Shown here piece by piece: positions 17,407 to 25,682 of a stretch of 64,000 nt of DNA (the first letter of the stretch is position 1; each line of letters begins with the position of its first letter). Source of the DNA: G963668605 sp963668605 (GTDB taxonomy: Bacteria; Acidobacteriota; Terriglobia; Bryobacterales; Bryobacteraceae). A model generated the notes under the pieces. That model was not told where the DNA came from. It saw nothing but the letters and a program-made list of their open reading frames with translations, and did no database searches. The stretch covers positions 2,914,001 through 2,978,000 of the forward strand of contig OY764903.1 in assembly GCA_963668605.1 (NCBI GenBank), given 5' to 3'. A program made the position numbers and the translations under genes.

Positions 17407-19440
17407 CTATGCCCTCCGCAACCGGGCGCTCGAAATTCGCCAGGCTCCATCATCTTGAATCCGCGCGATTTCGAGAACCTCCGCGCCCATGCCCGCGGCG
17501 ACTTCCAGCACGCCGGGCCGGACAGCCGCGTCCTCGTGCACGACGCCGCGCAGCGCGCCGGCCGGCGTTTCCACTAACGCGGCACAATTCTGGCTCACCC
17601 CGCAGGCCGCGGCGGTTTCCGGATTCACACGGATGCTGTTGGCCGCGTCACGCAGTTCCGACTCCTGATACAGCTTGGTCATTAGCGGCGAAGCCTGCGC
17701 CGTTCCGCTGCGCCAACCGACGGGAATCAGCGCCAGCGGGTAGCCTTCCGCAGGCGGCGATGCGCTCCCGGCGGCGGGCGGCTTTTCCATCAACGCAAAT
17801 CGACGGGGCGACGCTGGAGCCGACGCCGCGTCTACCCAACAAGCGCCTTCGCACAACGCCTTCCAGAACTCGTCGGGCGAGCCGGCATCCTTCACCGGCT
17901 TGCGCTGCGCGTCCGCATAAGCGAAGAGTTCGCCGCGTGCCGCTTTGTGGATCTCGTCCGCGTGCCGGCGTGCGACGTCCAGGGCCTGCGGCAGGGCTTC
18001 CATTCCAGCATGGCCGGCGACGGCAGCGATCCATTGAGACGCTTCGGTCGAGCCCGGCCGCGCGGGATACGCGGGCGAGGAGATCGCGAAAGACGCGGCC
18101 GGCGCATCGAAAGGAGACGGCACGTCCTGCGTGGTTTCGAGATAGACGGGCGTCGGAATCACGTACGATGCCCGTCGGGCGAAACTCGAAAGGAACGGCG
18201 AGAGGCTTACGACCAGGGCTTTGTCCGACAACTTGCGGCTAACCAGCGGCCATGGCATCGAACAACCCGACGCAGCCTCATCAACGATCAACACGCCGAT
18301 CGAATGGTCCGCAACAGCCGCCAGTTCCGCGGCCGGTTCCACTTTCTCGCGACGCTCCACGATTCCGCCCGCAACGCCCACGCTGCCGAGTAGAAGGTTC
18401 AGTCCCGCGATGGCAACTTCCGCCTCGCGCCCGAGCGGTCCGCCGGCTGGAGTTCCGCCGCCCAGTGCCACAGTGGGCGCTCCATCTACCAGCGCCTGCG
18501 CCGTCTTCACAATCGTTTCCGGTGCGATGCCTGTGAGGGCGCTCACTCTCTCCGGCGTGTAGCTGCCGAGGAAGGCCGCGTATTCCTTAAAGTCGGAGGC
18601 TGCCTGCGGCACGTTTTTGGCGTACAATTTCTGCACCACGATCACATGCGCGAGGCCCAACGCCAGCGCCGCTTCTGTGCCGGGCTTAAGCGGCAGCCAG
18701 ACATCGGCCAGCAGAGCCGTACGCGATTGCAGCGTTTCGGCCTGGATCAGTTTCCACTTGGGGCGGTTTTGCATCGCGCGCCCGGGAGAGGCCCATCCGT
18801 CGAGCAGCGGTGCACCGAAGCTGAGCAGCGTGCGCGTGTTCTCGAGATCGATGCCGAAGCGGACCGTGGGCTGCCCGGTCAACAACGCTACCTGTTCTAA
18901 TGTCGCGCCCTCGCGGAACGGCGGCCGCACGTACACGCCGTTGGGCGCCTGCTCCAGAAAGCTGCGATAGACGCTCGACACCGCGCGTCCCGGCTGCGCA
19001 TCGAGGATCGCAACGGACGCTTGCGAACCAGCCGCTTTCATGCTCTTGATAGCGCTGCCCACCGCCAGCGCCGCCGCGTCCGGAGTGCACGGCGCTCCGT
19101 TGCACTGTGCCTGCTTCAATCGCACCGGGTGATAAACGAGATGATGGCCACCCAGGCCGGCCGGACACAGCGCACCGCGGCTGTTCGGATGTTCGCGCAC
19201 GCCCGCCAGACTGACCGGCTGCTCACCGACGCAACGCAGTTTCACGCCGCAACCCGCCGGGCAGAGCGTGCATGTACTGAACTTTGTTTTGATCTCACCC
19301 TTGAGAGGACGCGGAACCCAGCTCCAGTTCTGGCTCCAGATTGCGGAGTCGTCGAGCAGCTTCCACGGCAACGGCGTGAACATCACGCCGGCCGCCGCGC
19401 CCCCGGCGAACTTGAATATGTCTCTTCGGTCGACTTTCAT
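17407..19440 (-). CDS. Molybdopterin-oxidoreductase family subunit (QrcB-like)
   Basis: Starting at 19440 (MKVDRRDIFKFAGG) the product has 677 residues and a Tat-type signal (RRDIFKF plus a hydrophobic stretch). An iron-sulfur motif C-x2-C-x3-C (CTLCPAGCGVKLRC) and a fourth cysteine in LCPAGLGG define the N-terminal cluster domain of the DMSO-reductase superfamily. It is shorter than most catalytic subunits. QrcB and ActB relatives keep the fold but have lost the molybdenum cofactor; I cannot tell which case applies here. It sits between the pentaheme cytochrome and ferredoxin genes, as in Qrc. A longer start at 19503 would bury the Tat signal. Confidence 0.75.
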   Translation of the reverse strand: MKVDRRDIFKFAGGAAAGVMFTPLPWKLLDDSAIWSQNWSWVPRPLKGEIKTKFSTCTLCPAGCGVKLRCVGEQPVSLAGVREHPNSRGALCPAGLGGHHLVYHPVRLKQAQCNGAPCTPDAAALAVGSAIKSMKAAGSQASVAILDAQPGRAVSSVYRSFLEQAPNGVYVRPPFREGATLEQVALLTGQPTVRFGIDLENTRTLLSFGAPLLDGWASPGRAMQNRPKWKLIQAETLQSRTALLADVWLPLKPGTEAALALGLAHVIVVQKLYAKNVPQAASDFKEYAAFLGSYTPERVSALTGIAPETIVKTAQALVDGAPTVALGGGTPAGGPLGREAEVAIAGLNLLLGSVGVAGGIVERREKVEPAAELAAVADHSIGVLIVDEAASGCSMPWPLVSRKLSDKALVVSLSPFLSSFARRASYVIPTPVYLETTQDVPSPFDAPAASFAISSPAYPARPGSTEASQWIAAVAGHAGMEALPQALDVARRHADEIHKAARGELFAYADAQRKPVKDAGSPDEFWKALCEGACWVDAASAPASPRRFALMEKPPAAGSASPPAEGYPLALIPVGWRSGTAQASPLMTKLYQESELRDAANSIRVNPETAAACGVSQNCAALVETPAGALRGVVHEDAAVRPGVLEVAAGMGAEVLEIARIQDDGAWRISSARLRRA

Positions 19441-19456
19441 TGGATTTTCTCCGCGC

Positions 19457-20044
19457 CTACTTGTGACAGGCCATGCATCCCGTCGCGACTTTCTTCTCGG
19501 CATGGCAGTTCTCGCAATCGTCCATCTTCATGCCCGGGCGTACGCCCTTCGTGAACGAAATGCGCGCTATCGACGGGCCCCAGATGTCGCGGCTGTAGCC
19601 GCTGATGCGGTTCTCCTCGTACGGCCTCAGCTTCTCGCTCGCGCCGTGCGCGCCGTGGCAGCGCTCGCAAGCCAGCCCCGCGGCTTTGATATGGCTCGCA
19701 TGGGAGAAATACACATTCTCGGGCTGCCGCGAATAGACCAGCCAGGGAATCTCGCGATTCGGCGTGACGTACTGCTCGATCAGTTTTTTCTCATCGGCCG
19801 ATTCGGTAAGCGCGGCCACGTGGCAACCCGAACACTGCGCCAGAGCGGGAACTCCGCTAAAGCGTCCTTCCGCATTCAACGAATGGCAGTCGACGCATTT
19901 CGCGCCCACCTTCGTTCCGGCGTGCAGTTTGTGGTTAAACTCCAGCGGCTGCCGCTTGGCCTGATAGAGCACTCGTGGAAAAGCGAGCCAACCGGCCGCC
20001 AGGGCCAGCGTCATTCCGCCCGCAAAAAAAATCATTCCCCGCAT
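19457..20044 (-). CDS. Pentaheme cytochrome c (QrcA-like)
   Basis: This 195-residue protein has an N-terminal hydrophobic anchor (residues 4-22) and five heme-binding CxxCH motifs: CVDCH, CSGCH, CERCH, CENCH and CMACH, the last two close to the C terminus. Isolated histidines (FNHKLHAG, FSHASHIK) probably give bis-His ligation as in cytochrome c7/c3-like proteins. It should sit on the periplasmic face and exchange electrons with soluble cytochromes. Its start overlaps the end of the Cys-rich GcvH-like gene by 13 bp, and the QrcB-like gene follows 16 bp later. QrcA of Desulfovibrio has six hemes, so this is a related but distinct form. Confidence 0.85.
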   Translation of the reverse strand: MRGMIFFAGGMTLALAAGWLAFPRVLYQAKRQPLEFNHKLHAGTKVGAKCVDCHSLNAEGRFSGVPALAQCSGCHVAALTESADEKKLIEQYVTPNREIPWLVYSRQPENVYFSHASHIKAAGLACERCHGAHGASEKLRPYEENRISGYSRDIWGPSIARISFTKGVRPGMKMDDCENCHAEKKVATGCMACHK

Positions 20045-20955
20045 CCAGCTTCGTCCTCCCTCGCGCCCGCGAAGGGCGAGAAGTAATCTTGAAACAGCGC
20101 CAATATCTCTTCGCGCGAAAGACGCTCCAACAGGTCGGGGCCGAAGGTGCCGCCGTCGCCGGCCAAGTCAGGCTGGATCTGCTGGAGATAACGATGGGCT
20201 GCCACGGAGAGCCGTTCGACGTCCGAGCGCATCCAGTATTCCGCCTTATCTCCGCTGCGCAGATTCGCATGGGCCGGCTTTCCCGAAGCTTCGCGCGCTT
20301 CAAACAACCAGCCCGCTCTGTACGGGTCCGCGATCACGCGCTGCGGATCCGCGCGCAGGTACAGGTTGGGCCGCACGATGATGACTTCGTTGGGAAACGT
20401 AAGTTGCAGATCCACGCCCTGCGACGTCAACACAACCGCGGGATGACGCAATCCGCTCAGCGTGACAAAACTGATCCGCTCCACGTGCCCTAGCGTCCTT
20501 GCGAGAAATGCGTCAATGCCGATGTGGCAACTGCCGTCGTCCGTGCGGTCGAGCCACATGTGGTTAGGCGCAAAGTACAGGTGGCCAGGCATGCCGATCG
20601 TTTCGACCGAACGGTCGCCCGGCTCGCTGCCCGCATGGGCCAGGCTCAGATACAGATCGCAATAGTGAAAGCTCTCGCCACCACATCGAGTCGTGGGCGA
20701 GTCGCTATAAGGAACAAATTTGGTTGACGATGCAGCCGTGCAGTATTGCACGAGCGACGTGTCGAGAAACGGGCAGCGCTCCGTACCGGCAGCTTGCTCC
20801 TCAGGCAGGCGTTCGCGATAGACCGAGCACTCGCGATGGCTTGGTGTGGAACAGCGGTCGAACGGCGCGGTCCGAGCCGTGGTCCGGATCGGCTTGCGCA
20901 CACTCGCAGCCTGGCAGCAGCTCACCTCCGCCTCATTCAGGAATGGACACCTCAT
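20032..20955 (-). CDS. Double-Cys4 protein with degenerate GcvH-like domain
   Basis: With the start at 20955, preceded by a strong GGGAGGAC site, the product has 307 residues. Residues 3-46 and 61-102 are a duplicated module, each with four cysteines at matching spacing: C3, C14, C35, C43 and C61, C72, C91, C99, marked by CPFL, C-x-AAS and C-x-x-Y. From about residue 120 it resembles glycine cleavage H protein (MPGHLYFAPNHMWL, compare MPGDRLYHRGHTWV in the protein at 14538-15332), again without a lipoyl lysine. It lies in the electron-transfer operon and overlaps the pentaheme cytochrome gene. Two iron-sulfur or zinc sites are plausible but unproven. No signal peptide is evident. Confidence 0.65.
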   Translation of the reverse strand: MRCPFLNEAEVSCCQAASVRKPIRTTARTAPFDRCSTPSHRECSVYRERLPEEQAAGTERCPFLDTSLVQYCTAASSTKFVPYSDSPTTRCGGESFHYCDLYLSLAHAGSEPGDRSVETIGMPGHLYFAPNHMWLDRTDDGSCHIGIDAFLARTLGHVERISFVTLSGLRHPAVVLTSQGVDLQLTFPNEVIIVRPNLYLRADPQRVIADPYRAGWLFEAREASGKPAHANLRSGDKAEYWMRSDVERLSVAAHRYLQQIQPDLAGDGGTFGPDLLERLSREEILALFQDYFSPFAGAREDEAGCGE

Positions 20956-20969
20956 GGTTGTCCTCCCTT

Positions 20970-21254
20970 CTAGCGGGATTTCTTCTTGCGCTTGTCTACG
21001 CGCTCGCCGCCATCCGCCATCGTCAGGCCAAGGTTCGGCACGGCGAAGGTATGGTCGTCGCCGGTCCCCATCATCTCGCGCATCTCGCGGTCGAGGCCCT
21101 TCGAGACCGCCACCCGGTTGCGCGCCCGCAACTGAAGGTCGCGCAAAACGCCAAGCACGAGAACCCCCAGGCAAATTGCGACGACTACGCCGAGCGCGAT
21201 ATTAACGGCATTGAGCCAAGCCACTTCCTGACCTGCAGTGCTAATGAGTGTCAC
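20970..21254 (-). CDS. Small single-helix membrane protein at head of operon
   Basis: This 94-residue protein has one membrane helix (about residues 16-38, ALGVVVAICLGVLVLGVL) and a long basic C-terminal tail ending KRKKKSR. It starts at GTG, with GAAGGAG about 8 bp upstream. The Cys-rich GcvH-like gene follows 14 bp later, so it is probably the first gene of the electron-transfer operon. It may be a small anchoring or assembly subunit. I do not recognise a family. Confidence 0.6.
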   Translation of the reverse strand: MTLISTAGQEVAWLNAVNIALGVVVAICLGVLVLGVLRDLQLRARNRVAVSKGLDREMREMMGTGDDHTFAVPNLGLTMADGGERVDKRKKKSR

Positions 21255-21400
21255 GGAAAATCTCCTTCGTTCTCATTAACAAGCAGGTTACTGGCCAGAA
21301 ATCTACAGATTGAAAATAAATGACATACGGCGCAGCCGCGAAAGCTGCGCCGGATATCCCAACACAATCAGTCTTAATTTCCTACACGCCACCTTCGTTG

Positions 21401-21928
21401 TCAACCGGCTTGCCGGCTCCATTCACGGATTGCCTTGAGCTCCTCCGCGGGAATATGCAAATACTCCAGGAACTCCTGATGTTCGGCCGGCGCGGCCTTT
21501 TCGAACTCAGCGTGCCAGCGCCGCATGTCGTCGTCGCCAAAGCCTGCGGCGCGCATGATCTCGACCCACTTGTCTTTCGTCATCATTTCCGTTCTCCTCA
21601 TCTGACTTGTTTTCTGCAACAGCCTTCCGATCGCCTGCTGGTGGGTACGGATCTTGTTGACCTCCGCATTCAGCGCCAGAAGCCGCCGCCTCAGAATAGA
21701 AGACGCACCGCTCGCCGGTTGATCGAAAATCGCGCGAATGTCATCGAGCGTCAAGCCAGCATTGCGGTACACGCAGATTTGGGCGAGACGCTGCGCGTCC
21801 TTGCCGCTATAGGCGCGGTAATTCGCCTGTGTTCGCCGGGCCGGCTTCAGCAATCCGATGGATTCGTAGTACAGAACCGCGCTGCGGCTCAGACCACAGC
21901 TTTGCGCCAGTTTGGTAACGGTCAGCAT
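21401..21928 (-). CDS. MerR-family transcriptional regulator
   Basis: The 175-residue protein starts with the MerR winged helix (VTKLAQSCGLSRSAVLYYES, then GLLKPARRTQANYRAY), followed by a coiled-coil stretch (residues about 78-110) and an acidic helical C-terminal domain ending EEYxxxI-like (AEELKAIREWSRQ). No cluster of metal-binding cysteines is visible at the C terminus, so this is not an obvious metal sensor. MerR proteins activate promoters with a long -35/-10 spacer. Its own upstream DNA has such a 19-bp arrangement (21941-21971), suggesting autoregulation. It lies 147 bp before the electron-transfer operon on the same strand. Confidence 0.8.
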   Translation of the reverse strand: MLTVTKLAQSCGLSRSAVLYYESIGLLKPARRTQANYRAYSGKDAQRLAQICVYRNAGLTLDDIRAIFDQPASGASSILRRRLLALNAEVNKIRTHQQAIGRLLQKTSQMRRTEMMTKDKWVEIMRAAGFGDDDMRRWHAEFEKAAPAEHQEFLEYLHIPAEELKAIREWSRQAG

Positions 21929-21940
21929 GTTGCTGTCTTT

Positions 21941-21971
21941 ACTCTGAACCCTGAAGTTATAGACAGGTCAA
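21941..21971 (-). promoter_or_regulatory. Putative MerR-type promoter/operator
   Basis: On the minus strand, TTGACC (21966-21971) and CAGAGT (21941-21946) are separated by exactly 19 bp, the over-long spacer typical of MerR-activated promoters. The spacer holds an imperfect dyad (ACCTGTCT with TCAGGGTT). It is 13 bp upstream of the merR start and overlaps the stop of the preceding gene. The -10 match is poor, so confidence is moderate. Confidence 0.4.
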
Positions 21972-22363
21972 GAGGCTTCCAGCAACAATTTCACGAGCGC
22001 CGCCGGATCGCCGTCGAGATCGACCGGCTGCGTTGCCCGCTCCGCGTTATCCTCGAACAAGACCGCGACGACGCCCTCCGCCGTGGGCCGCAGTTCGAGC
22101 CTTCGGCCGCGCGCTTCCAACCGCAGCGCGCCATCCAGCCATGTGAAGTTCACCTTCGTGCGCGCGCGAAAACCGGCCTGGGTAGCCTGCCCGAGCAGCG
22201 CATCGGTGAACGGACCCGACTTCAAGCGCTCAGCATAAGGCGCAATGGCCAACGCGCGCTCCCGCTCCGCTTCACGCCGCCGCTGTTCCTGCGCCGGATC
22301 CGCAAACGTTTCGCGGCCTTCCAGCGCTTTCAGGTCATTTTCCAGGTTGTCAAGGAAACCCAT
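21968..22363 (-). CDS. Hypothetical protein, about 131 residues
   Basis: I place the start at 22363 (MGFLDNLENDLKALEGRE), with GGAGG some 12 bp upstream; the open frame continues to 22579 but the extension is low-complexity and non-protein-like. The N-terminal half is charged and helical (EQRRREAERERALAIAPYAERL), the C-terminal half predicted beta-rich (VNFTWLDGALRLEARGRRLEL). No signal or membrane helix is seen and no family is recognised. It ends 40 bp before the MerR gene, in the same direction. Confidence 0.6.
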   Translation of the reverse strand: MGFLDNLENDLKALEGRETFADPAQEQRRREAERERALAIAPYAERLKSGPFTDALLGQATQAGFRARTKVNFTWLDGALRLEARGRRLELRPTAEGVVAVLFEDNAERATQPVDLDGDPAALVKLLLEAS

Positions 22364-22768
22364 GATGGACGCAGCCCTCCAGGACTCACTATACCGCCGG
22401 GCGTCCATATTGAGGGCGATTTGGGGTGTGCGACACAGAACTGAGAACTGGCGGACTACCGCGTTATCATACGAATCTACTAAGCCTTGTTGCGAACCGC
22501 CGGGGGGCGAACGCCCTCGTTCGCGGGCGACCCCCAGGTCGCCCATCCTGCGCTGGGCCACCGGCGACAGAGTTCTCACCGAATCCTGAAACCAACCGGG
22601 GGTTGGTTGCGGAACCGGGGTTCCGCCCTCCGAGTGCCTCCACTTCCATGTCGCGCATCCGGCGCTCTTGCAGGCGGCTGGGAGTATACTGTCCCAAGCC
22701 GGGAGCCAAAATCAAAATCCCGGCCAAGTTGCCTACGAAGTCCCATCGATTGAGAGGGAGATCCAGCC
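22364..22768. other. Intergenic region with an array of palindromes
   Basis: Between divergent genes, this stretch holds no gene I can support. Its middle (22507-22626) is packed with four inverted repeats, listed separately, and its right end carries the ribosome site GAGGGAGA of the GH4 gene. A TATACTG at about 22686 could be part of that gene's promoter. Confidence 0.5.
22507..22626. repeat. Cluster of four short inverted repeats
   Basis: Four stem-loops lie within 120 bp: GCGAACG/CGTTCGC (22507-22524), GGGCGACC/GGTCGCCC (22525-22544), AACCAACC/GGTTGGTT (22590-22608) and GCGGAA/TTCCGC (22609-22626). The first pair and the last pair abut. They have different sequences, so this is not a simple tandem array; it resembles a REP-like or degraded mobile palindromic element. 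Confidence 0.7.
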
Positions 22769-24205
22769 ATGGCCATGAAAATCGCGATGATCGGCGCCGG
22801 GAGCATCGTCTTTTGCAGGACACTGCTGAACGACATTCTCGGCACGCCCGCACTCGCCGATTCTGAAATCGCGCTAATGTCGCGCACCGAGCCGAAGCTT
22901 CGCGCGATGGAGGAGTTCGCACGCCGCATGGTGCGCGACAACGGACTCGCCGCCAAGGTCTGGGCCACGCTCGACCGGCGCGAAGCGATCCGCAATGCTG
23001 ACTTTGTCATCGTCATGGTCCAGGTGGGCGGCGTCGACGCCTTCGAGATCGATTACCGAATCCCGCTCAAGTACGGCATCGATCAGTGCATCGCCGATTC
23101 GCTCGGCCCCGGCGGCATCTTCCGCGCTCTGCGCTCCATTCCACTCCTCACAGCCATCGCCCGCGACATGGAGGAACTCGCCAAACCGGGCGCCATTATG
23201 CTCCAATACGCCAACCCGATGGCCGCGAACTGTCTTGCGCTCGGAAAGGCTTCCAACGTCTCTTTCGCCGGTCTCTGCCACGGCGTGCAGACCACGCTCG
23301 ACCTGATCTCGCGTTACTGCGGAGTGCCGAAAGAGGAGATCACATACACCTGCGGCGGCGTCAACCACATGGACTGGTTCCTGACGTTGTCGCACAAGGG
23401 ACGGGACCTCTACCCTACCCTGCGCGAGCTCTTCGAAAGGCCGGAGTTTTACAAGAACGAGAAGGTGCGCGGCGAGGTATTCCGCCACTTCGGCTACTTC
23501 ATGACCGAATCCACGGGCCACTTGAGCGAGTATGTACCGTGGTTCCGGAAGACTCGCGCAGCGCTCGACACGTACTGCGACGAGCCCGGCTTCGGAGGAG
23601 AAACCGGCGCCTACTACTCCTGGTGCCGGACTGTGGCTGACTACTATGCCACGCACGATCCGCTGCAATTCGAGTCCACCCGACTGGAGCCGCGCAGCGT
23701 CGAGTACTGTTCCTGGATCATGGAAGCGGTCGCCACAGGCAAGCCATTCCGCTTTATGGGTAACGTCCGGAACGACGGCTACATTGCGAATCTGCCGCAG
23801 GGCTGTTGCGTGGAAGTGCCAACCTTCGCCTGTGACACCGGACTCCACCCGACGGTCGTCGGCGCACTGCCGCCGCAATGCGCTGCGCTCTGCATGAGCA
23901 ACGTGAACGTGCAGACACTGGCCGCCGAGGCCGCATTAACAGCGGATCCCGAACTCGTCATGCAGGCCGCCGCACTTGACCCGCTCTCGTCCGCGGTCTG
24001 CACGCTCGACGAGATTCGCAGGATGTGCGCGGAGATGCTGGATGCGCAGCGCGAGTGGTTGCCAGGCTTCAATGGGAAATCCATCGCGGCCAGGCCGCGG
24101 ATCTCCATCCCGGACGATTGCGTCGCGGTGGACGTTCCGCTCGATCCGGCGCTGGCCATCGGCAAACGGTTCGGAACTTTGATCAGCAACACAGAAAAGT
24201 CATGA
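22769..24205 (+). CDS. Glycoside hydrolase family 4 (alpha-galactosidase/MelA-like)
   Basis: The 478-residue protein shows family GH4 hallmarks: an N-terminal NAD-binding strand KIAMIGAGSIVF, the metal-site stretch GLCHGVQ (residues about 171-177) and GGVNHMDWF (about 196). GH4 enzymes use NAD and a divalent metal to hydrolyse alpha- or beta-glycosides by a redox-elimination mechanism. The CHGVQ and NHMDW stretches are closest to the alpha-galactosidase (MelA) and alpha-glucosidase branch, but the sugar is uncertain. A GAGGGAGA site precedes the ATG. The next gene overlaps by 4 bp (ATGA), so the pair is an operon. The protein is cytoplasmic. Confidence 0.85.
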   Translation: MAMKIAMIGAGSIVFCRTLLNDILGTPALADSEIALMSRTEPKLRAMEEFARRMVRDNGLAAKVWATLDRREAIRNADFVIVMVQVGGVDAFEIDYRIPLKYGIDQCIADSLGPGGIFRALRSIPLLTAIARDMEELAKPGAIMLQYANPMAANCLALGKASNVSFAGLCHGVQTTLDLISRYCGVPKEEITYTCGGVNHMDWFLTLSHKGRDLYPTLRELFERPEFYKNEKVRGEVFRHFGYFMTESTGHLSEYVPWFRKTRAALDTYCDEPGFGGETGAYYSWCRTVADYYATHDPLQFESTRLEPRSVEYCSWIMEAVATGKPFRFMGNVRNDGYIANLPQGCCVEVPTFACDTGLHPTVVGALPPQCAALCMSNVNVQTLAAEAALTADPELVMQAAALDPLSSAVCTLDEIRRMCAEMLDAQREWLPGFNGKSIAARPRISIPDDCVAVDVPLDPALAIGKRFGTLISNTEKS

Positions 24206-25431
24206 GCACCTGGACCCGAAGACAGGCTTGCACAGCGGCCGTTGCGCCACTGTTGCTTTCACGGCGCGCGCTGGGCGCCAATGATCGCATCCGCATTGGC
24301 GTAATCGGCGCGGGCAACCGCAGCGGCTTGTTGATCGATCAACTCCCGGAAGGAGCTGAGATCATCGCCATCGCGGACTGCTACCGGAAGAAGGCCGAAG
24401 ATCAGGCCGCAAAGCGCAAGGCCAAGTGGCGCATCCATCAGGACTATCGCCGCTTGCTGGACGACAAGGAGATCGACGCCGTGATCATCGGCGCGACCGA
24501 CCACGCGCGGGCGCTGCTGTGCATCCACGCGTGCCAAGCGGGCAAGAGCATCTACGCCGAGAAACCGCTCACTCTTTGTGTGACCGAAGGGCGCGCCATC
24601 GTCAAAGCGGCGGAGCGCTACAAGTGCGTGTTTCAGGTGGGCAGCCAGCAGCGTTCCATGGCCATGAACCAGATCGCCTGCGCCTTCGTGCGCGACGGCG
24701 GCCTCGGCCCGATCCATTTTGTCCAGGGCTGCAACTATCCGTCATCCCGCATTTGGACAGAGCAAGCCGGACAGCCCATTCCCGACGGTATGGATTGGGA
24801 CATGTGGCAGGGTCAAACAGTCGAGCGGCCCTATCATGAGCAACTCTACCGCCGCTGGATGGGCTGGCGCGATTACTCCGGCGGTGAAATGACCAACTGG
24901 GGCGCGCATGGTCTGGATCAGATTCAATCGGCGCTTGGCATGGATGGAAGCGGTCCGGTGGAGTTCTGGCCGTTGATGGATTCGGCGCCCGGGGCCGTCG
25001 CGTTCCGTTACTCGAACGGCGTGCGCGTCCGGCTCGAATTGCCGATGGGCGACTTGAACGGCGGCGCTGTCTTCGTGGGAAAACGCGGGCGCATGGAACT
25101 CGTCCGCAACGGATTCCGTATCGATCCGCCGGGACTGCTGAAGGAGATACAACTGCCGCCGAAAGAAGAGATCGACAAGTGGAACCGCGCACAGTGGCAG
25201 GCCAAATACCATATGCAGGACTGGCTGGACGCCATTCGCACTCGGCGTACACCTCTGGCCGGACCGGAGATCGGCCATCGCTCGATGTGCGTGGCACACC
25301 TCGCCAATATCACGAGAGAGTTGAATCGGAAACTGCGCTGGGATCCGCGAGCGGAGTCGTTCGAGGGCGATAGCGAGGCCAGTGCGCTGCTCACCCGTCG
25401 GCGCCGTAAGGGCTTCGAACTGCCGGCTTAG
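24202..25431 (+). CDS. Tat-exported Gfo/Idh/MocA-family oxidoreductase
   Basis: Translation at 24202 overlaps the GH4 stop in ATGA and gives 409 residues. The N terminus (STWTRRQACTAAVAPLLL) looks like a Tat signal. The Rossmann domain follows (IRIGVIGAGNRSG), with the conserved EKP motif in YAEKPLT (about residue 118) that supplies the catalytic lysine. The C-terminal substrate domain contains GGEMTNWGAHGLDQI, as is common in the exported planctomycete and acidobacterial members. The family oxidises or epimerises sugars with tightly bound NAD(P). Coupling with GH4 suggests joint use of one glycoside. The real substrate is unknown. Confidence 0.85.
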   Translation: MSTWTRRQACTAAVAPLLLSRRALGANDRIRIGVIGAGNRSGLLIDQLPEGAEIIAIADCYRKKAEDQAAKRKAKWRIHQDYRRLLDDKEIDAVIIGATDHARALLCIHACQAGKSIYAEKPLTLCVTEGRAIVKAAERYKCVFQVGSQQRSMAMNQIACAFVRDGGLGPIHFVQGCNYPSSRIWTEQAGQPIPDGMDWDMWQGQTVERPYHEQLYRRWMGWRDYSGGEMTNWGAHGLDQIQSALGMDGSGPVEFWPLMDSAPGAVAFRYSNGVRVRLELPMGDLNGGAVFVGKRGRMELVRNGFRIDPPGLLKEIQLPPKEEIDKWNRAQWQAKYHMQDWLDAIRTRRTPLAGPEIGHRSMCVAHLANITRELNRKLRWDPRAESFEGDSEASALLTRRRRKGFELPA

Positions 25432-25487
25432 GAACCGGGAACTTTCCGCGCCGCTCCTGCGTATGATTCTGGTGAAGGAGAAGCGTC

Positions 25488-25682
25488 GTGCTCAAGTTTC
25501 TGGTCTGGTGCCTGCTGCTGTTAGTCTGCTGGCCGGTGGCGTTGCTTGCACTGGTCCTCTACCCCATCGTCTGGCTGCTTCTGCTGCCATTCAGGATCGT
25601 CGGCATCGCCGTCGGCGGAGCGCTCGCGCTGCTCTGGGCCGTGGTCACGCTTCCGGCGCGGTTGCTTGGCGCCCGGCCGTGA
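25488..25682 (+). CDS. Small hydrophobic membrane protein (64 residues)
   Basis: A GTG start with a good GAAGGAGA site gives 64 residues made almost wholly of two hydrophobic helices (VWCLLLLVCWPVALLALVLY and IVGIAVGGALALLWAVV). It lies 56 bp after the oxidoreductase gene and abuts the convergent GH95 gene. I recognise no family. The ribosome site and compositional fit make it likely to be real. Confidence 0.55.
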   Translation: MLKFLVWCLLLLVCWPVALLALVLYPIVWLLLLPFRIVGIAVGGALALLWAVVTLPARLLGARP

